The notes beneath the pieces were generated by a model. It was given only the letters and a program-made list of their open reading frames with translations. It made no database searches and was not told the origin of the DNA. DNA of 64,000 bases from Coleofasciculus sp. FACHB-T130 (GTDB taxonomy: Bacteria > Cyanobacteriota > Cyanobacteriia > Cyanobacteriales > FACHB-T130): contig NZ_JACJOG010000015.1 of NCBI RefSeq assembly GCF_014695375.1, positions 49,756-113,755 of the forward strand, in the 5' to 3' direction. Below are positions 45,874 to 57,217 of the stretch, piece by piece. A program made the position numbers and the translations under genes. Numbering within the stretch: the stretch's first letter is position 1; each line of letters opens with the position of its first letter.

Positions 45874-47589
45874 ATGGAAAATAAAATTAAGCTCGGTCAA
45901 GTTACCCAAGTCGGCTTTGGGACAATTATGGCACTGATGGTTGGTATAGGTATTACTTCTAAAATCAGTACAAATACTTTGGTAGAAGCAGTAGATTGGG
46001 TAACACACACTTATGAAGTTAAAGATAAACTGGGGGGGTTGGAAAAAAATCTAGTTGATGCAGAAACAGGGCAAAGAGGTTTCATTATTACGGGGAAAGA
46101 CACTTTTTTGGAACCTTATAATAAAGCTCTTGAAATAATAAATAAAGATTTCAAGGAAATACAAAAACTTATACAAGACAACCCCAAACAATTAGAAAAT
46201 TTGGCTAATGTTGAAGATTTGTCTCAAGAAAAAATTTCAGAATTAGCGGAAACGATTTCTTTAAAGAAAGCAGGTAAAGAAACAGAATTAAGAGCTTTAG
46301 TGCTTTCTGGTAAAGGGAAGCAAGTTATGGATCATCTTCGCGAAGAGATTGGCGAAATGATTGCCATAGAAAATGAACTACTGGATAAAAGGAAAGAAGA
46401 AACTAAACGAGCCGAAGAAATATCAAATTTTATTTCTTTAGGCGGTACTGCTGCTGCAATAGGTTTAGCTTGTTTTACTTTATGGTTTATTTCTAAAAAG
46501 GTTGTCCGACCGATTAATGACGTGACTAGTGCGCTGGCTAGTTCTTCTACAGAAATTTCTACTGCTGTAGAAGAACAAGAACGTATAGCAACCAACCAAG
46601 CTGTTGCCGTTAATCAAGCCTGTGCAACGATGAATGAATTAAATGCATCAGCTCGGCAAGCATCAGAACAAGCAGAGGCATCGCTAGAAAGTGCAAGACA
46701 ACTATTAGTCTTAGCAGAATCATCAACCAAAGGTGCAAATCAAGTATTAGCTTTAGCAGAATCATCAACCAAAGGTGCAAATCAAGTATTAGCTTTAGCA
46801 GAATCATCAGCCACAGGTTCGCGGCAGGTACTATCCTTAGCTGCATCAGGCAATCAATCTGTCATAAAAACTGTAAATGGAATGTCAGAATTGAAAGAAA
46901 AAGTTGTCGCGATCGCAGACCATATTGTGAGTTTAAGCGAACAAGCTAATCAGATTGGCAACATTAGCGCCTTAGTTACAGGCATATCTAATCAGACAAA
47001 TATGCTGGCATTAAATGCCGCAGTAGAAGCTGTACGTGCAGGAGAAAACAGTAAAGGTTTTACAGTTATTGCTAGCGAAATTCGCAAATTAGCCGATCAA
47101 AGCAAAAAGTCAGCAGAAAAAATCAACACGTTGATTTCCGATATTCAAAAAGCAATAAATTTAACAGTGGTAGTGACAGAACGAGGCAAGAGAAATGCCG
47201 ATGAAACTATTGAAATGTCCAGAGAAACAGCCGATGCTTTTGCTAAAGTGGCTCAAGCAATTAATGATGTGGTCTTAGAATCCTCCACAAATGTTACCCA
47301 GGCAATTAATGATATTGTGTTGGAAGCGTATGGCAGCGTAATTCAAGCGATTGAGGAAGTTGTTTTAAACAATCAACAGGACTCAATAGCAGCAATTAAT
47401 GATGTTGTGTTACGCAGTCAGCAAATTTCTCTCACTGCTAAGCAGCAAGCTCTGGCGATTGAGCAAGTGGTAGAAGTGATGAATAATTTGAAACAAGGAT
47501 CGGTAGAAACAGCAAGTGGTTTAGAGCAAACTAAAATTGGGATGCAAATGGTGAATCAATCAGCGCTTAATCTCAATGCGGTGGTTTAG
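45874..47589 (+). CDS. CHASE3-domain methyl-accepting chemotaxis-like receptor
   Basis: 571 residues. TM1 is at about 12-32 ([20 protein letters not shown]). A CHASE3 sensor at about 35-170 has [20 protein letters not shown], the diagnostic segment; TM2 is at about 187-207. A short HAMP-like link ([16 protein letters not shown]) leads to a coiled-coil signalling domain whose tip, [20 protein letters not shown], is the CheA/CheW-contact hairpin. The arms are built from perfect-looking repeats: 14-residue units on the way in (residues 280-321) and 15-residue units on the way out (461-520). No che genes lie nearby, so it would join a remote array. The C-terminus is short ([11 protein letters not shown]), without a CheR-tethering pentapeptide. 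Confidence 0.92.
   Translation: MENKIKLGQVTQVGFGTIMALMVGIGITSKISTNTLVEAVDWVTHTYEVKDKLGGLEKNLVDAETGQRGFIITGKDTFLEPYNKALEIINKDFKEIQKLIQDNPKQLENLANVEDLSQEKISELAETISLKKAGKETELRALVLSGKGKQVMDHLREEIGEMIAIENELLDKRKEETKRAEEISNFISLGGTAAAIGLACFTLWFISKKVVRPINDVTSALASSSTEISTAVEEQERIATNQAVAVNQACATMNELNASARQASEQAEASLESARQLLVLAESSTKGANQVLALAESSTKGANQVLALAESSATGSRQVLSLAASGNQSVIKTVNGMSELKEKVVAIADHIVSLSEQANQIGNISALVTGISNQTNMLALNAAVEAVRAGENSKGFTVIASEIRKLADQSKKSAEKINTLISDIQKAINLTVVVTERGKRNADETIEMSRETADAFAKVAQAINDVVLESSTNVTQAINDIVLEAYGSVIQAIEEVVLNNQQDSIAAINDVVLRSQQISLTAKQQALAIEQVVEVMNNLKQGSVETASGLEQTKIGMQMVNQSALNLNAVV
46711..46836 (+). repeat. Three 42-bp tandem repeats in receptor gene
   Basis: Two units (46711-46752 and 46753-46794, beginning TTAGCAGAATCATCAACC) are identical and a third (46795-46836) is diverged. 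Each encodes 14 residues ([14 protein letters not shown] type), two heptads of the descending coiled-coil arm. Confidence 0.92.
47254..47433 (+). repeat. Four 15-residue repeats in receptor gene
   Basis: Four consecutive 45-bp units encode [45 protein letters not shown] and [15 protein letters not shown]. They build the ascending arm of the signalling hairpin, with a period of 15 instead of 14 residues. Confidence 0.88.
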
Positions 47590-47608
47590 TTGGACAGATT
47601 ATAAACTG

Positions 47609-47833
47609 CTATACGTTTGAGTCATCCTCAGTAAGAGGGTCGCGACTGCGATGACAAAATAAAGCCGAGAGCGTGCTGTGATGAGTAACAATATCGATAT
47701 AGAACTGCTGCATCTGTTCTAGAAGCTGCACATCCTGCATCAACAGAAAACCACGCGGGTCAGCTGTTAGGGAATTCTAGTTATCAGCAATTGGGCAACC
47801 TGTGGCTGTGGTCAACTTTTCGCGATCGCTCAT
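47609..47833 (-). pseudogene. Catalase N-terminal relic
   Basis: ATG at 47833 begins MSDREKLTTATGCPIADN, then TAG, then NSLTADPRGFLLMQDVQLLE. This is the conserved start of clade-type haem catalases (LTTAAGxPVxDNQNSLTAGPRGPLLLQD), the TAG replacing the Gln codon before NSLT. After the LLMQDVQLLE stretch catalase similarity ends and 35 unrelated codons run to the stop at 47609. More than 400 residues, including the haem pocket, are gone. The gene is clearly non-functional. It sits between the chemoreceptor and the pentapeptide gene. Confidence 0.85.
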
Positions 47834-48002
47834 AGATATCCTTACTTAACCTTGTTTAAGTCAAACTCTTAATGACTTCGTTAAATTAACCACGCTCATA
47901 ACGACTCCGAATTGACAAGAGCAAGTTTTGGGAATTTCGGAACCATTAGGGACTCGTCGGAACATCACTTGAAGGCGTTTGAGATTAACGACTGGGAGCC
48001 GC

Positions 48003-49091
48003 TCAAATTCCACAGGCTTTAAGTCGTGCCATCCATTCCCCAAATCCCACACGGCGAAAGCGAGTAGGCTCGGTCTTAGTAGGTTCCAGAACTTGCCAAG
48101 AGTGCCGGGGAAAATGACCGATTGGGAGAACATTGCCATTGGAAGCGGACTCTTTAGCCTTTAAATCATTAAATTTGAGCCAAGTTCCGTTTTGCTTCCA
48201 TCCCACAGCTTCTCCGAACTTGGTGTAATCTCGATTTACTTGAGAACTTTCCCAAATTTGCCGCTGAATGCCGAACCCAAAGCGATCGCCACTTGCCTGA
48301 CGCCAAAGTTGATCTAGCGTTTTGAGATGTTTACAGGGCATCGCCCGGATTTGTTCGGGTGTAATCTCGTCTACAGTCTGTTCAAGTGCCTTGGCATCCC
48401 CAGGAATCACTGCCTCTTTAAATAGATAACTGGTTGCCGAATCCATCCAGCGCCAATCCTGAGCTTGTGCTGCTTGCTTCAAAGCGTAGGAAGGCCAAAA
48501 GCAACCCTGCTTAGAAATTGCACCATTTGTCATAGTGGCGTTGCAAAGCCGTGTATCGCGAAATCCTGTAATATCCGTATCGGTCAAATCCGCTCGATCG
48601 AGATAAGCCGGATCGTGCTTCACTTCGCTGAAGTCAGCCCCTACCAGTTTTGCCCCAATCAGAATCGCTCCCTGCAAATTAGCATCTCTAAAACGGGCAC
48701 CATTCAGGCTAGCGTTGCTTAAGTCTGCCTCACGCAAGATTGCCCCAGAGAAATTGGCTCTGGTAGCCTGAGTACCGGAGAGTAAAGCATTGGTTAAGTT
48801 GGCTTGGCGCAGGTCAGTGTCAATCAGGCGAGTAGCGGCACCAGAGAAGTCTGCCCCTTGGAGGTTTGCCCGTCGCAGATTTGCCTCCGATAAATCTGCC
48901 TCTCGGAAAACTTGGCGGGAGAAATCGGCACCGGCTAAGTTTTTACCATTCCATTGCACAGCCCTCAAGTCAGGAATCTTCTCATAGCTACGCAGACGAT
49001 GCCAGTGGGAGAAATTGAGTAAGGCAAAGATAGCGATCGCACTTCCTCCCAATCCTCCCAAGATCCACCACAAACTTTTTTTGTGCCGCAT
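48003..49091 (-). CDS. Membrane-anchored pentapeptide-repeat protein with C-terminal GUN4-like domain
   Basis: 362 residues. An N-terminal helix (WWILGGLGGSAIAIFALLNF) probably anchors it. From about 45 to 175 there are pentapeptide repeats (ADFSRQVFREADLSEANLRR, FSGAILREADLSNASLNGAR). The C-terminal part (about 225-345) reads LKTLDQLWRQASGDRFGFGI, YTKFGEAVGWKQNGTWLKFN and LPIGHFPRHSW. This is the GUN4 pattern: DQLW, RFGFSVQ-like, YxKFGxxVGW and the final GH(L/F)P. GUN4 binds Mg-protoporphyrin IX and activates Mg-chelatase; many cyanobacterial proteins carry it fused to other domains as a presumed tetrapyrrole sensor. The combination with pentapeptides and a TM is unusual but not unique. Confidence 0.8.
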   Translation of the reverse strand: MRHKKSLWWILGGLGGSAIAIFALLNFSHWHRLRSYEKIPDLRAVQWNGKNLAGADFSRQVFREADLSEANLRRANLQGADFSGAATRLIDTDLRQANLTNALLSGTQATRANFSGAILREADLSNASLNGARFRDANLQGAILIGAKLVGADFSEVKHDPAYLDRADLTDTDITGFRDTRLCNATMTNGAISKQGCFWPSYALKQAAQAQDWRWMDSATSYLFKEAVIPGDAKALEQTVDEITPEQIRAMPCKHLKTLDQLWRQASGDRFGFGIQRQIWESSQVNRDYTKFGEAVGWKQNGTWLKFNDLKAKESASNGNVLPIGHFPRHSWQVLEPTKTEPTRFRRVGFGEWMARLKACGI

Positions 49092-49297
49092 CCTTAATTA
49101 CCCGAAGTAGGAATTTTGCAAGCCTATCCTAAGCCACAAGTGAGAAAGTCGGCTTATTCAACCAACGTTTGGATTGAGGGGGCGTTTACAAACGTATTTT
49201 TATAGCTTCTGGGTCACTTTATACCCGCGAAACGAACCGCGATCGCTAAAGTAAGAATTACAGCTCTGGCTATCTCTGGCAAAATTCCGGATGATAG

Positions 49298-50440
<1,143 letters not shown>

Positions 50441-50469
50441 TATCATGTCCGCCTTGCCCATAATTAAGA

Positions 50470-50544
50470 GAACCCCACCCCGCCATAGCCTGCGGCTATA
50501 GCTCCCCTCCCTGCTTGCGGGGAGGGGCTGGGGGTGGGGTTCTT
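50470..50544. repeat. 75-bp palindromic element between frmA and fghA
   Basis: Outer arms AGAACCCCACCCC (50470-50482) and its complement (50532-50544) are perfect. Inside lie ATAGCC-tgc-GGCTAT (50486-50500) and CCCCTCCC ... GGGAGGGG (50505-50528). A related fragment with AACCCCACCC and a GGGGAGGG hairpin is at 61523-61557. It resembles a small dispersed (MITE/REP-like) repeat. Confidence 0.75.
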
Positions 50545-50583
50545 CTCGATCGCGCAGAACTTGGTATGCAGCATTATTAAGTC

Positions 50584-51450
50584 ATGAACCAACCCGTCCC
50601 GACAAACCTCACCATAGTCAGCCGCAACCGGAGTTTCGGTGGCTGGCAATCTGTCTACCGCCATCACTCTGCGGTACTCGACTGCGAGATGAATTTTGGA
50701 GTTTATCTTCCACCCCAAGCTGAAAGCCAATCGTGTCCGGTACTCTATTGGCTGAGTGGACTAACTTGCACGGAACAAAATTTCATTAGTAAAGCAGGCG
50801 CACAGCAATTCGCAGCGCAATACGGTGTAATTGTGGTTGCTCCCGATACCAGTCCGCGCGGCTGTAATGTCCCTGGAGAAGAAGATAGTTGGGACTTGGG
50901 AACAGGTGCGGGATTCTATGTCAATGCAACGCAAATGCCTTGGGCAAAGCATTATCGGATGTATGACTATGTAGTTTCAGAACTGCCGGAAGCGATCGCT
51001 GCAAATTTCCCCGTCATGGCAATTCGGGGCATTTTCGGACATTCAATGGGCGGATATGGTGCCTTAGCGATCGCTCTGAAAAATCCCGGAATGTTTAAAA
51101 GTGTCTCCGCCTTTTCTCCGATTGTTACCCCAAGCCTTGTCCCCTGGGGACAAAAAGCGTTTCAAAATTATTTGGGCGACAATAAATCTGACTGGCTAGC
51201 TTACGATCCGATGCATCTAATTAAATCTGCTCCAGAAAGATTGCCCATTTTGCTCGATCAGGGAGATGCCGATCAATTTCTAGGCGAACAATTGCAACCC
51301 GACGTTTTTGCACAAGCTTGTGCAGAGGTAAATCATCCCCTGACTCTCCGCAAACAACCCGGTTACGATCACAGTTACTATTTCATTGCCTCATTTATCG
51401 GCGATCATTTCGCTCACCACGCTGCTGCTTTGGCTCAACCGGGCTTTTGA
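50584..51450 (+). CDS. fghA: S-formylglutathione hydrolase
   Basis: 288 residues. The esterase-D-like nucleophile elbow [17 protein letters not shown] contains the serine; the acid is in [11 protein letters not shown] and the catalytic His in [37 protein letters not shown] is the conserved oxyanion region. It hydrolyses S-formylglutathione to formate and glutathione, completing the frmA pathway. Only a 75-bp palindromic element and a short leader separate it from frmA. No sign of truncation. Confidence 0.95.
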   Translation: MNQPVPTNLTIVSRNRSFGGWQSVYRHHSAVLDCEMNFGVYLPPQAESQSCPVLYWLSGLTCTEQNFISKAGAQQFAAQYGVIVVAPDTSPRGCNVPGEEDSWDLGTGAGFYVNATQMPWAKHYRMYDYVVSELPEAIAANFPVMAIRGIFGHSMGGYGALAIALKNPGMFKSVSAFSPIVTPSLVPWGQKAFQNYLGDNKSDWLAYDPMHLIKSAPERLPILLDQGDADQFLGEQLQPDVFAQACAEVNHPLTLRKQPGYDHSYYFIASFIGDHFAHHAAALAQPGF

Positions 51451-51502
51451 TTACTCCAACCTAATAAGAACCAATAAGATTTTATTTTCATTTTCCTACG
51501 AA

Positions 51503-51521
51503 ATAGATAGAAACTATCTAT
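51503..51521. repeat. Short palindrome ATAGATAG
   Basis: ATAGATAG-aaa-CTATCTAT, perfect 8-bp arms, between fghA and the lipoprotein gene. A candidate operator or weak stop signal; no T-run. Confidence 0.3.
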
Positions 51522-51569
51522 GCAGGTAAATGCGAATTAGATTTTGCGAAAAGCTAATTGAGACATAAA

Positions 51570-52208
51570 ATGAGAATACAAAGTGTTAAAATATCTGCCT
51601 TTGCTTTTCTTGTCGCTTTCACGCTAATTGGTTGTTCTAAATCTACAGAAGACTTAAAAAAATCCTCCCCGGTTCCATCAAAAGCTCAACCCGATCGAGA
51701 AGTTAAAGTTGCTGCAAAAAAACTTAACTTTCCAGGGGTTAACGTTGCTGTGAAAAAACAGGTGATTGCAAGAGCTGGAGGAATTACTTACCCAGGTTGG
51801 GCCAATGCCAATGATAATGTGGATTACAAAACAACAACAAATTATCCACAGCTAGGTCGATGGGGAAATGAAACGAATAATGGTAAGGGCACGTTTCAAG
51901 TTGTGGATTTGGGTTCCGTTTATCAACTTAATGGAGTCGGCTATAACATCGATTGGGATGGCGCGTTTAAGAATTCCTTGACATTTCGAGTCGAAGTATC
52001 AACAGATAACAAGTCTTGGCAGTTAGTTTCTAACATTGTTCATCCTTACGCTCCAACAACTGTTTTTAATAAACTTGATATTGATGTTGCAATCAAACCG
52101 ACTGCTGCGAGATATGTCAAATATTGGGAACCACCGGACGGACAATGGAATGGTTGGGGTACTTTTCATCAACTCAGGGCTTATTCTTCAAAGTCTGTTA
52201 AACGGTAA
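51570..52208 (+). CDS. Lipoprotein with F5/8 type C (discoidin)-like domain
   Basis: 212 residues from the ATG at 51570; a TTG four codons earlier is in frame. The signal peptide ends in the lipobox FTLIGC, so Cys is the lipidated residue. A charged linker leads to a discoidin-like region: RWGNETNNGKGTFQVVDLGS, YQLNGVGYNIDWDGAFKNSL, FRVEVSTDNKSWQLV and the final AARYVKYWEPPDGQWNGWGT. F5/8 domains bind carbohydrate or lipid surfaces. The protein is probably exposed in the cell envelope and could bind glycan. It stands alone. Confidence 0.78.
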   Translation: MRIQSVKISAFAFLVAFTLIGCSKSTEDLKKSSPVPSKAQPDREVKVAAKKLNFPGVNVAVKKQVIARAGGITYPGWANANDNVDYKTTTNYPQLGRWGNETNNGKGTFQVVDLGSVYQLNGVGYNIDWDGAFKNSLTFRVEVSTDNKSWQLVSNIVHPYAPTTVFNKLDIDVAIKPTAARYVKYWEPPDGQWNGWGTFHQLRAYSSKSVKR

Positions 52209-53487
<1,279 letters not shown>

Positions 53488-53515
53488 CGAAGGCTGGGCG
53501 TTAGCGAATTATTGG

Positions 53516-54112
53516 TCATTGTTCAATATAGCTATCTGGTTTTGATGTTGTCTGCCGAAACATCAAAACCAAAGCTAAACCTTTAATTGCAGCACTAATA
53601 GGAGGTAGAATCATTGCCCCGCCTAAAGCAGAAACTGGAATCCACCAACCCGCTCTCGAAATCTGCCGCTTCAGCAACAACCATTGTGCAGTTCCAACAA
53701 TTGCTTCATTTATTGCACCTATCTTAGATAGGCTAAAAAGCTCATACGAATTACTTAGATCCAATGATATAAAGTCACTAAAAAAATCAGATAGTGCGTT
53801 TGTAGATATAGAGTAACTCGCTAGCACACATACTGGTAAAGCTACCGCCCCGCCTATAGCAGACGCTGCAATCCACAAACTCGATCTCTTAATTCGCCGC
53901 TTCAGCAACAACCATTGGAAGCAACCCAAAATAGCCCATACAACAGTCCAGCCAAAGGGAAATCCGTTGCTGCCAAAACCTCCAGTCAAAAGTGTTACAA
54001 AAAAGCCAGCAACAATCCCAAGCAAACTACCTATAGTAGATAAAGCAATCCAGCCTAACCAAAACTTCCATTCCGCACTCTTTAGCATTGCGAAGTTAGA
54101 GGAGTTATTCAT
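53516..54112 (-). CDS. Duplicated-motif membrane protein, unknown
   Basis: 198 residues with about five membrane segments. Two related halves are visible: LGCFQWLLLKRRIKRSSLWI with AASAIGGAVALPV, and GTAQWLLLKRQISRAGWWIP with VSALGGAMILPP. Each has a Q-W-L-L-L-K-R turn between helices. This type of protein recurs in cyanobacterial genomes but has no known function. It converges with por and is separated from the next gene by a terminator hairpin. Confidence 0.6.
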   Translation of the reverse strand: MNNSSNFAMLKSAEWKFWLGWIALSTIGSLLGIVAGFFVTLLTGGFGSNGFPFGWTVVWAILGCFQWLLLKRRIKRSSLWIAASAIGGAVALPVCVLASYSISTNALSDFFSDFISLDLSNSYELFSLSKIGAINEAIVGTAQWLLLKRQISRAGWWIPVSALGGAMILPPISAAIKGLALVLMFRQTTSKPDSYIEQ

Positions 54113-54515
54113 AGACCTCTGTGAAAAAATTTAGATTAAAATTTTAGCCGTTTTTTCCGGCTTGGGTGTGTTAAATACATATTTATTTGCCCAGTTGTCA
54201 AATTGTTGATGGTCGCAACGAATTGTCACGCAATCAGGTAGAAGTCTTGGTTTCAAGCTTTCTATAAAAGTGCTTGTACTCAACAGCAGCTTACTTCACG
54301 TCGCAACTAGACCAGCTCGGCAGAAATAACCCACCATGAAAACTCTCCCCCTGCTTCATCAACTATGTGAGGGGTGGGTAGTAAAGCTGATTGTCATTCT
54401 TTAGGTGGGTATTTTACCAAACATAAAATATAGCCTCAAAGTGAATGGCTTTGAGGCTATTCTTCTTCAAAATATTAACGCTTGAAGTGGGACGATCGCG
54501 GCTTTTTTATGGCTG
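54113..54515. other. Intergenic region with terminator
   Basis: 403 bp between two minus-strand genes. The only clear structure is the hairpin at 54430-54460; the rest, apart from a short C-rich/G-rich pair near 54325-54380, shows nothing. Confidence 0.4.
54430..54460. terminator. Bidirectional terminator-like hairpin
   Basis: ATAGCCTCAAAG (54430-54441) pairs with CTTTGAGGCTAT (54449-54460), 7-nt loop. On the minus strand it is followed by ATTTTATGTTT after the gene at 54516; on the plus strand by a T/C-rich TCTTCTTC. Confidence 0.7.
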
Positions 54516-55244
54516 TTACTGAGCCGAACCATCCGGACTATCGGCAGCAGGGTTTTGTTGACTGCTGGATGTTGAATCTGTTGCACTCGATTCGTCTTGA
54601 GCTGGAGTGCGATCGCTCTCACTTTCGGACTGTGTGGGAGCAGTTTGTGTCGAAGGTGCTTGTTGAGCCTCAGGCTGCTTTGGCTCAGCATTGGGCACAG
54701 TAATGTTGATGTTAGGTGCCGGAGCTTGCTGTTGAGGTGCCGGAGCCTGCTGTCGAGGTGCCGGAGCTTGCTGTTGAGGAACTGGAACCAAAACATCCCT
54801 AGTTCTTTCAATGATCGTGGTTTCTTTTCTAGGAGCTTGCTTTGCTTCAGGAGCTGGCTTCGCTTCAGGAGCTGGCTTGGCATCTGGTTGTCTAGGAACC
54901 ACAATATTTGGGATAACCGGAGCGGGTGCCTCATTCCGTTGGTTTAAAAAGAACCAAGTACCAGCGGCCAAGCCTACCAGCGAAGTCAGGAGCAAGCCAA
55001 TTACTAAGCCACTCGCCGCATTGTTATTATCCCGAACCGCTAAATTCTCTTCTTGGTAGCTGCGCTCAGAGACTCGACCGCTAACGTAACCATCCCGGTA
55101 GGAGTCAGCGTTAGGCTTAACAACGCCATTATTAACTGTTTCTTCTGTTCGCGTTACGTTGGTGTGAGTATGACCGTTAGCGTCATTGTAAGAATCCTGA
55201 CGAACTTCACGGTTATAAGTTTGGTAATCCTTTGGATTAGTCAT
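54516..55244 (-). CDS. Single-pass membrane protein with Pro/Ala/Gln-rich C-terminus
   Basis: 242 residues. The N-terminal 75 residues are polar and cytoplasmic (VTRTEETVNNGVVKPNADSY), followed by one membrane helix (GLVIGLLLTSLVGLAAGTWF) and a long extracytoplasmic tail made of QQQAPAP and EAKPAP repeats and an acidic Ser/Gln-rich end. The tail looks like a disordered spacer reaching through the periplasm or peptidoglycan. No family is recognised. It ends in the hairpin at 54430-54460. Confidence 0.65.
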   Translation of the reverse strand: MTNPKDYQTYNREVRQDSYNDANGHTHTNVTRTEETVNNGVVKPNADSYRDGYVSGRVSERSYQEENLAVRDNNNAASGLVIGLLLTSLVGLAAGTWFFLNQRNEAPAPVIPNIVVPRQPDAKPAPEAKPAPEAKQAPRKETTIIERTRDVLVPVPQQQAPAPRQQAPAPQQQAPAPNINITVPNAEPKQPEAQQAPSTQTAPTQSESESDRTPAQDESSATDSTSSSQQNPAADSPDGSAQ

Positions 55245-55794
55245 AGCTGTTGATAAACTCCAAAAAAATGTAGATAAAATAGAACCTTGAAAGTCTGTCG
55301 GCGTGACGCACTTTCTTTCAAAAAAGAATTCTTAGCTTTGTTGTAGTTTGATTCGCTACTTCTGCTTGAATTGTTTTCAGAATAACTTTTGCAAACGCAC
55401 GAATGGCTCTATCTCAAGAGCGTATTCTTACTTCTATCAAAGGACTGACTGTTTCAATAACTGCTATAAGCTATTAGCGAAAGCTGATAGATATAGAGCA
55501 AGCTTAGTCAAGGGAAACTACTTTCAATTAAAAAAGTATCTTTACTAAATCTTTATTTTTTTATGGGCAATCTTTACTAAATATTTATAGATAAAAACAA
55601 CCAGTTATGCTGAGTATTAAGCCATTTGTAGCGGTGAGCGTTTATAGAGAAATGGCACTGACATAAGGAGAAATGCGAGAATTCGTAAGTTTGTTCCGTG
55701 CGACTAAGCGTTACCCAACATTTCAAAGGGTTTGGCTGGGTTCGTCGAAGGAAATCCAGCCTACGAGCTTCAGGCTTAAGTCAGTGACTCATAC
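55245..55794. other. Intergenic region before GST relic
   Basis: About 550 bp. Short frames exist (for example 55348-55548, Cys/Tyr-rich) without start context or resemblance to a family. Nothing reliable found. Confidence 0.4.
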
Positions 55795-55935
55795 TAAAGG
55801 TAAAAATCAAGCCGTAACCAGCAACGGTAGCGATCGCATCTGGGAGTCCACTATCGTCAACGAGTATCTAGATGAAGTATTCCCCAAACCGCCATTAATG
55901 CCAAGCAATCCGGGAGAGCGATCGCACTTCTCTTC
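55795..55935 (+). pseudogene. Glutathione S-transferase relic 1
   Basis: Inside a 106-codon frame, GSDRIWESTIVNEYLDEVFP and KPPLMPSNPGERS are the end of the thioredoxin-like N-terminal domain and domain linker of cyanobacterial GSTs (WESxIINEYLDEVFPxPPLMP). Preceding residues (GKNQAVTSN) do not continue the family, and after GERS the similarity stops. The G-site serine equivalent is kept but over 80% of the enzyme is missing. A second, differently truncated relic lies at 59795-59900. Upstream bases (AATCAAGC-GT-ACCAGC) are shared by both. Confidence 0.75.
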
Positions 55936-55995
55936 TATTCAAAACACCACTACACCGAGGGCAATAGCAGAGTTTACCATAAAGTTTAAGTAAAG

Positions 55996-56229
55996 ATGGA
56001 CTGGCGAGAATACATTCATTCTGACTCCAAGATCCTGCTAGGTAAGCCAGTTGTGAAAGGAACTCGCCTGTCAGTAGAGTTTTTGCGTGGGTTATTTTCC
56101 GTAGGATGGACCGAACAACAAGTGCTGGAAAATAACCCTTCACTAACTCCTGAGTCACTAAGAGGTGTGTTCGCTTTTACCGCTGAGTGTAGGCGTGAAG
56201 AATCCTTGTATATTAGACCTCCTGCATGA
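55996..56229 (+). pseudogene. DUF433 antitoxin gene split by IS insertion
   Basis: MDWREYIHSDSKILLGKPVV, KGTRLSVEFLRGLFSVGWTE and FAFTAECRREESLY form an almost complete DUF433 protein; the last codons (IRPPA) are supplied by the left end of the inserted element. Removing the element and one ATT copy gives SLYILPLASEAV and a stop at 57187, which matches normal DUF433 tails. Only the final ~9 residues are therefore altered, and the protein may still work. The usual DUF5615 toxin gene is absent downstream. AAAG lies close before the ATG. Confidence 0.85.
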
Positions 56230-57158
56230 ATAGGAAAGCGTGTGACAGTTGATGATCGTAGGGAAGCAAAGCACGCTAGATTTTGGATAGGAACAAATAT
56301 TCAGTTGCAGCAATGCAATACCGGGAGTTAGAGCATCTATCAAAGACTGAGTTCAAGCGCTGGTGTGGAGTGAGCCGGGCGACTTTCCGCGAGATGGTCG
56401 AGGTGGTACGTCCGCACTTAGATCGGCAAGGACGACGGGGTGGGCAAGCGAAACTAAGTGTCGAAGACCACGTATTAGTGGCCTTGGCATACTGGCGAGA
56501 GTATCGTAGTCAGTTTCACATCGGCGTGAGTTGGGGATTGCACGAAACCACAGTCGGACGAATTGTGAGAAAAGTGGAAGACCTGCTGGTTAAGAGCGGC
56601 AAGTTTCGCCTTCCGAGTCAGCGTCAGTTGTATCAGCCCGGATGGGAGTGGAAGGTAATGGTGGTCGATGTCGGCGAGGTAGAGATTGAACGTCCCCAAA
56701 AAAACAGAAACGCTACTACAGCGGTAAGCAGCGTTGCCATACGCTAAAAGCACAGTTGGTAGTGGAGTTTGAAAGCGAACAAATCATTTGTACGGCTGTC
56801 GATACGGGTAGAACCCATGACTTCAAGCTGCTCAAGCGCAGTCGCTTGCCGTTTGTCTCATCCCAGTTGTGTTTAGCTGACCGAGGATACCAAGGATTTG
56901 CCAGACGTCATGCTGGCGCTTGTACCCCCGCCAAGAAGCGACGCCAGCAACCTTTAGTTGAAGAGGAAAAGCAGCATAATCGGGCTTTAGCTCGGCTACG
57001 AGTCAAAGTGGAGCATGTGATTCGTCGCTTCAAGATATTCCGCATTTTCTCAGGTCGGTATCGCAACCGCAGAAAACGGTTTGGCCTGCGCTTAAACCTA
57101 ATTGCTGGGCTACTCAACTATGAACTGGCACACCCTTCATGATTCATGCAGGAGGTCT
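56215..57158 (+). mobile_element. IS5-family insertion sequence, 944 bp
   Basis: Perfect 17-bp terminal inverted repeats (AGACCTCCTGCATGAAT at 56215-56231 and its complement at 57142-57158) enclose one transposase coding unit. ATT occurs directly outside each end (56212-56214 and 57159-57161), the target duplication. Insertion interrupted the DUF433 gene at its 3' end. The transposase is of the DDE_Tnp_4/helix-turn-helix type within the IS5 family (ISL2/IS1031/IS427 relatives; subgroup not resolved). Intact ends and readable transposase suggest recent arrival. Confidence 0.93.
56313..57142 (+). CDS. IS5-family transposase, two frames joined by -1 frameshift
   Basis: Frame 1 (from ATG 56313; TTG 56283 possible) begins MQYRELEHLSKTEFKRWCGV and contains the HTH segment TFREMVEVVRPHLD and the first catalytic Asp in KVMVVDVGEVEI. 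At 56699-56705 stands A_AAA_AAC, in the correct register for -1 slippage. The shifted frame reads QKRYYSGKQRCHTLKAQLVV, then DTGRTHDFKLLKRS, LADRGYQGFARRH (second Asp) and EHVIRRFKIF with the final Glu region. Without slippage, frame 1 stops at 56747 shortly after. The joined product, about 276 residues, is complete for the family. The stop overlaps the first base of the right inverted repeat. Confidence 0.9.
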
Positions 57159-57217
57159 ATTCTTCCACTCGCATCCGAGGCGGTTTGATATGGAATCTTT
57201 TGCTGATAAGTGATCGC

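Noticed and set aside
47861..48139. 92-codon minus-strand frame overlapping the pentapeptide-GUN4 gene
   Set aside because: Two thirds lie inside the real gene in another frame; the free tail has no recognised family.
55348..55548. 66-codon Cys/Tyr-rich frame
   Set aside because: No ribosome site, low-complexity composition and no resemblance to a family; most likely chance.
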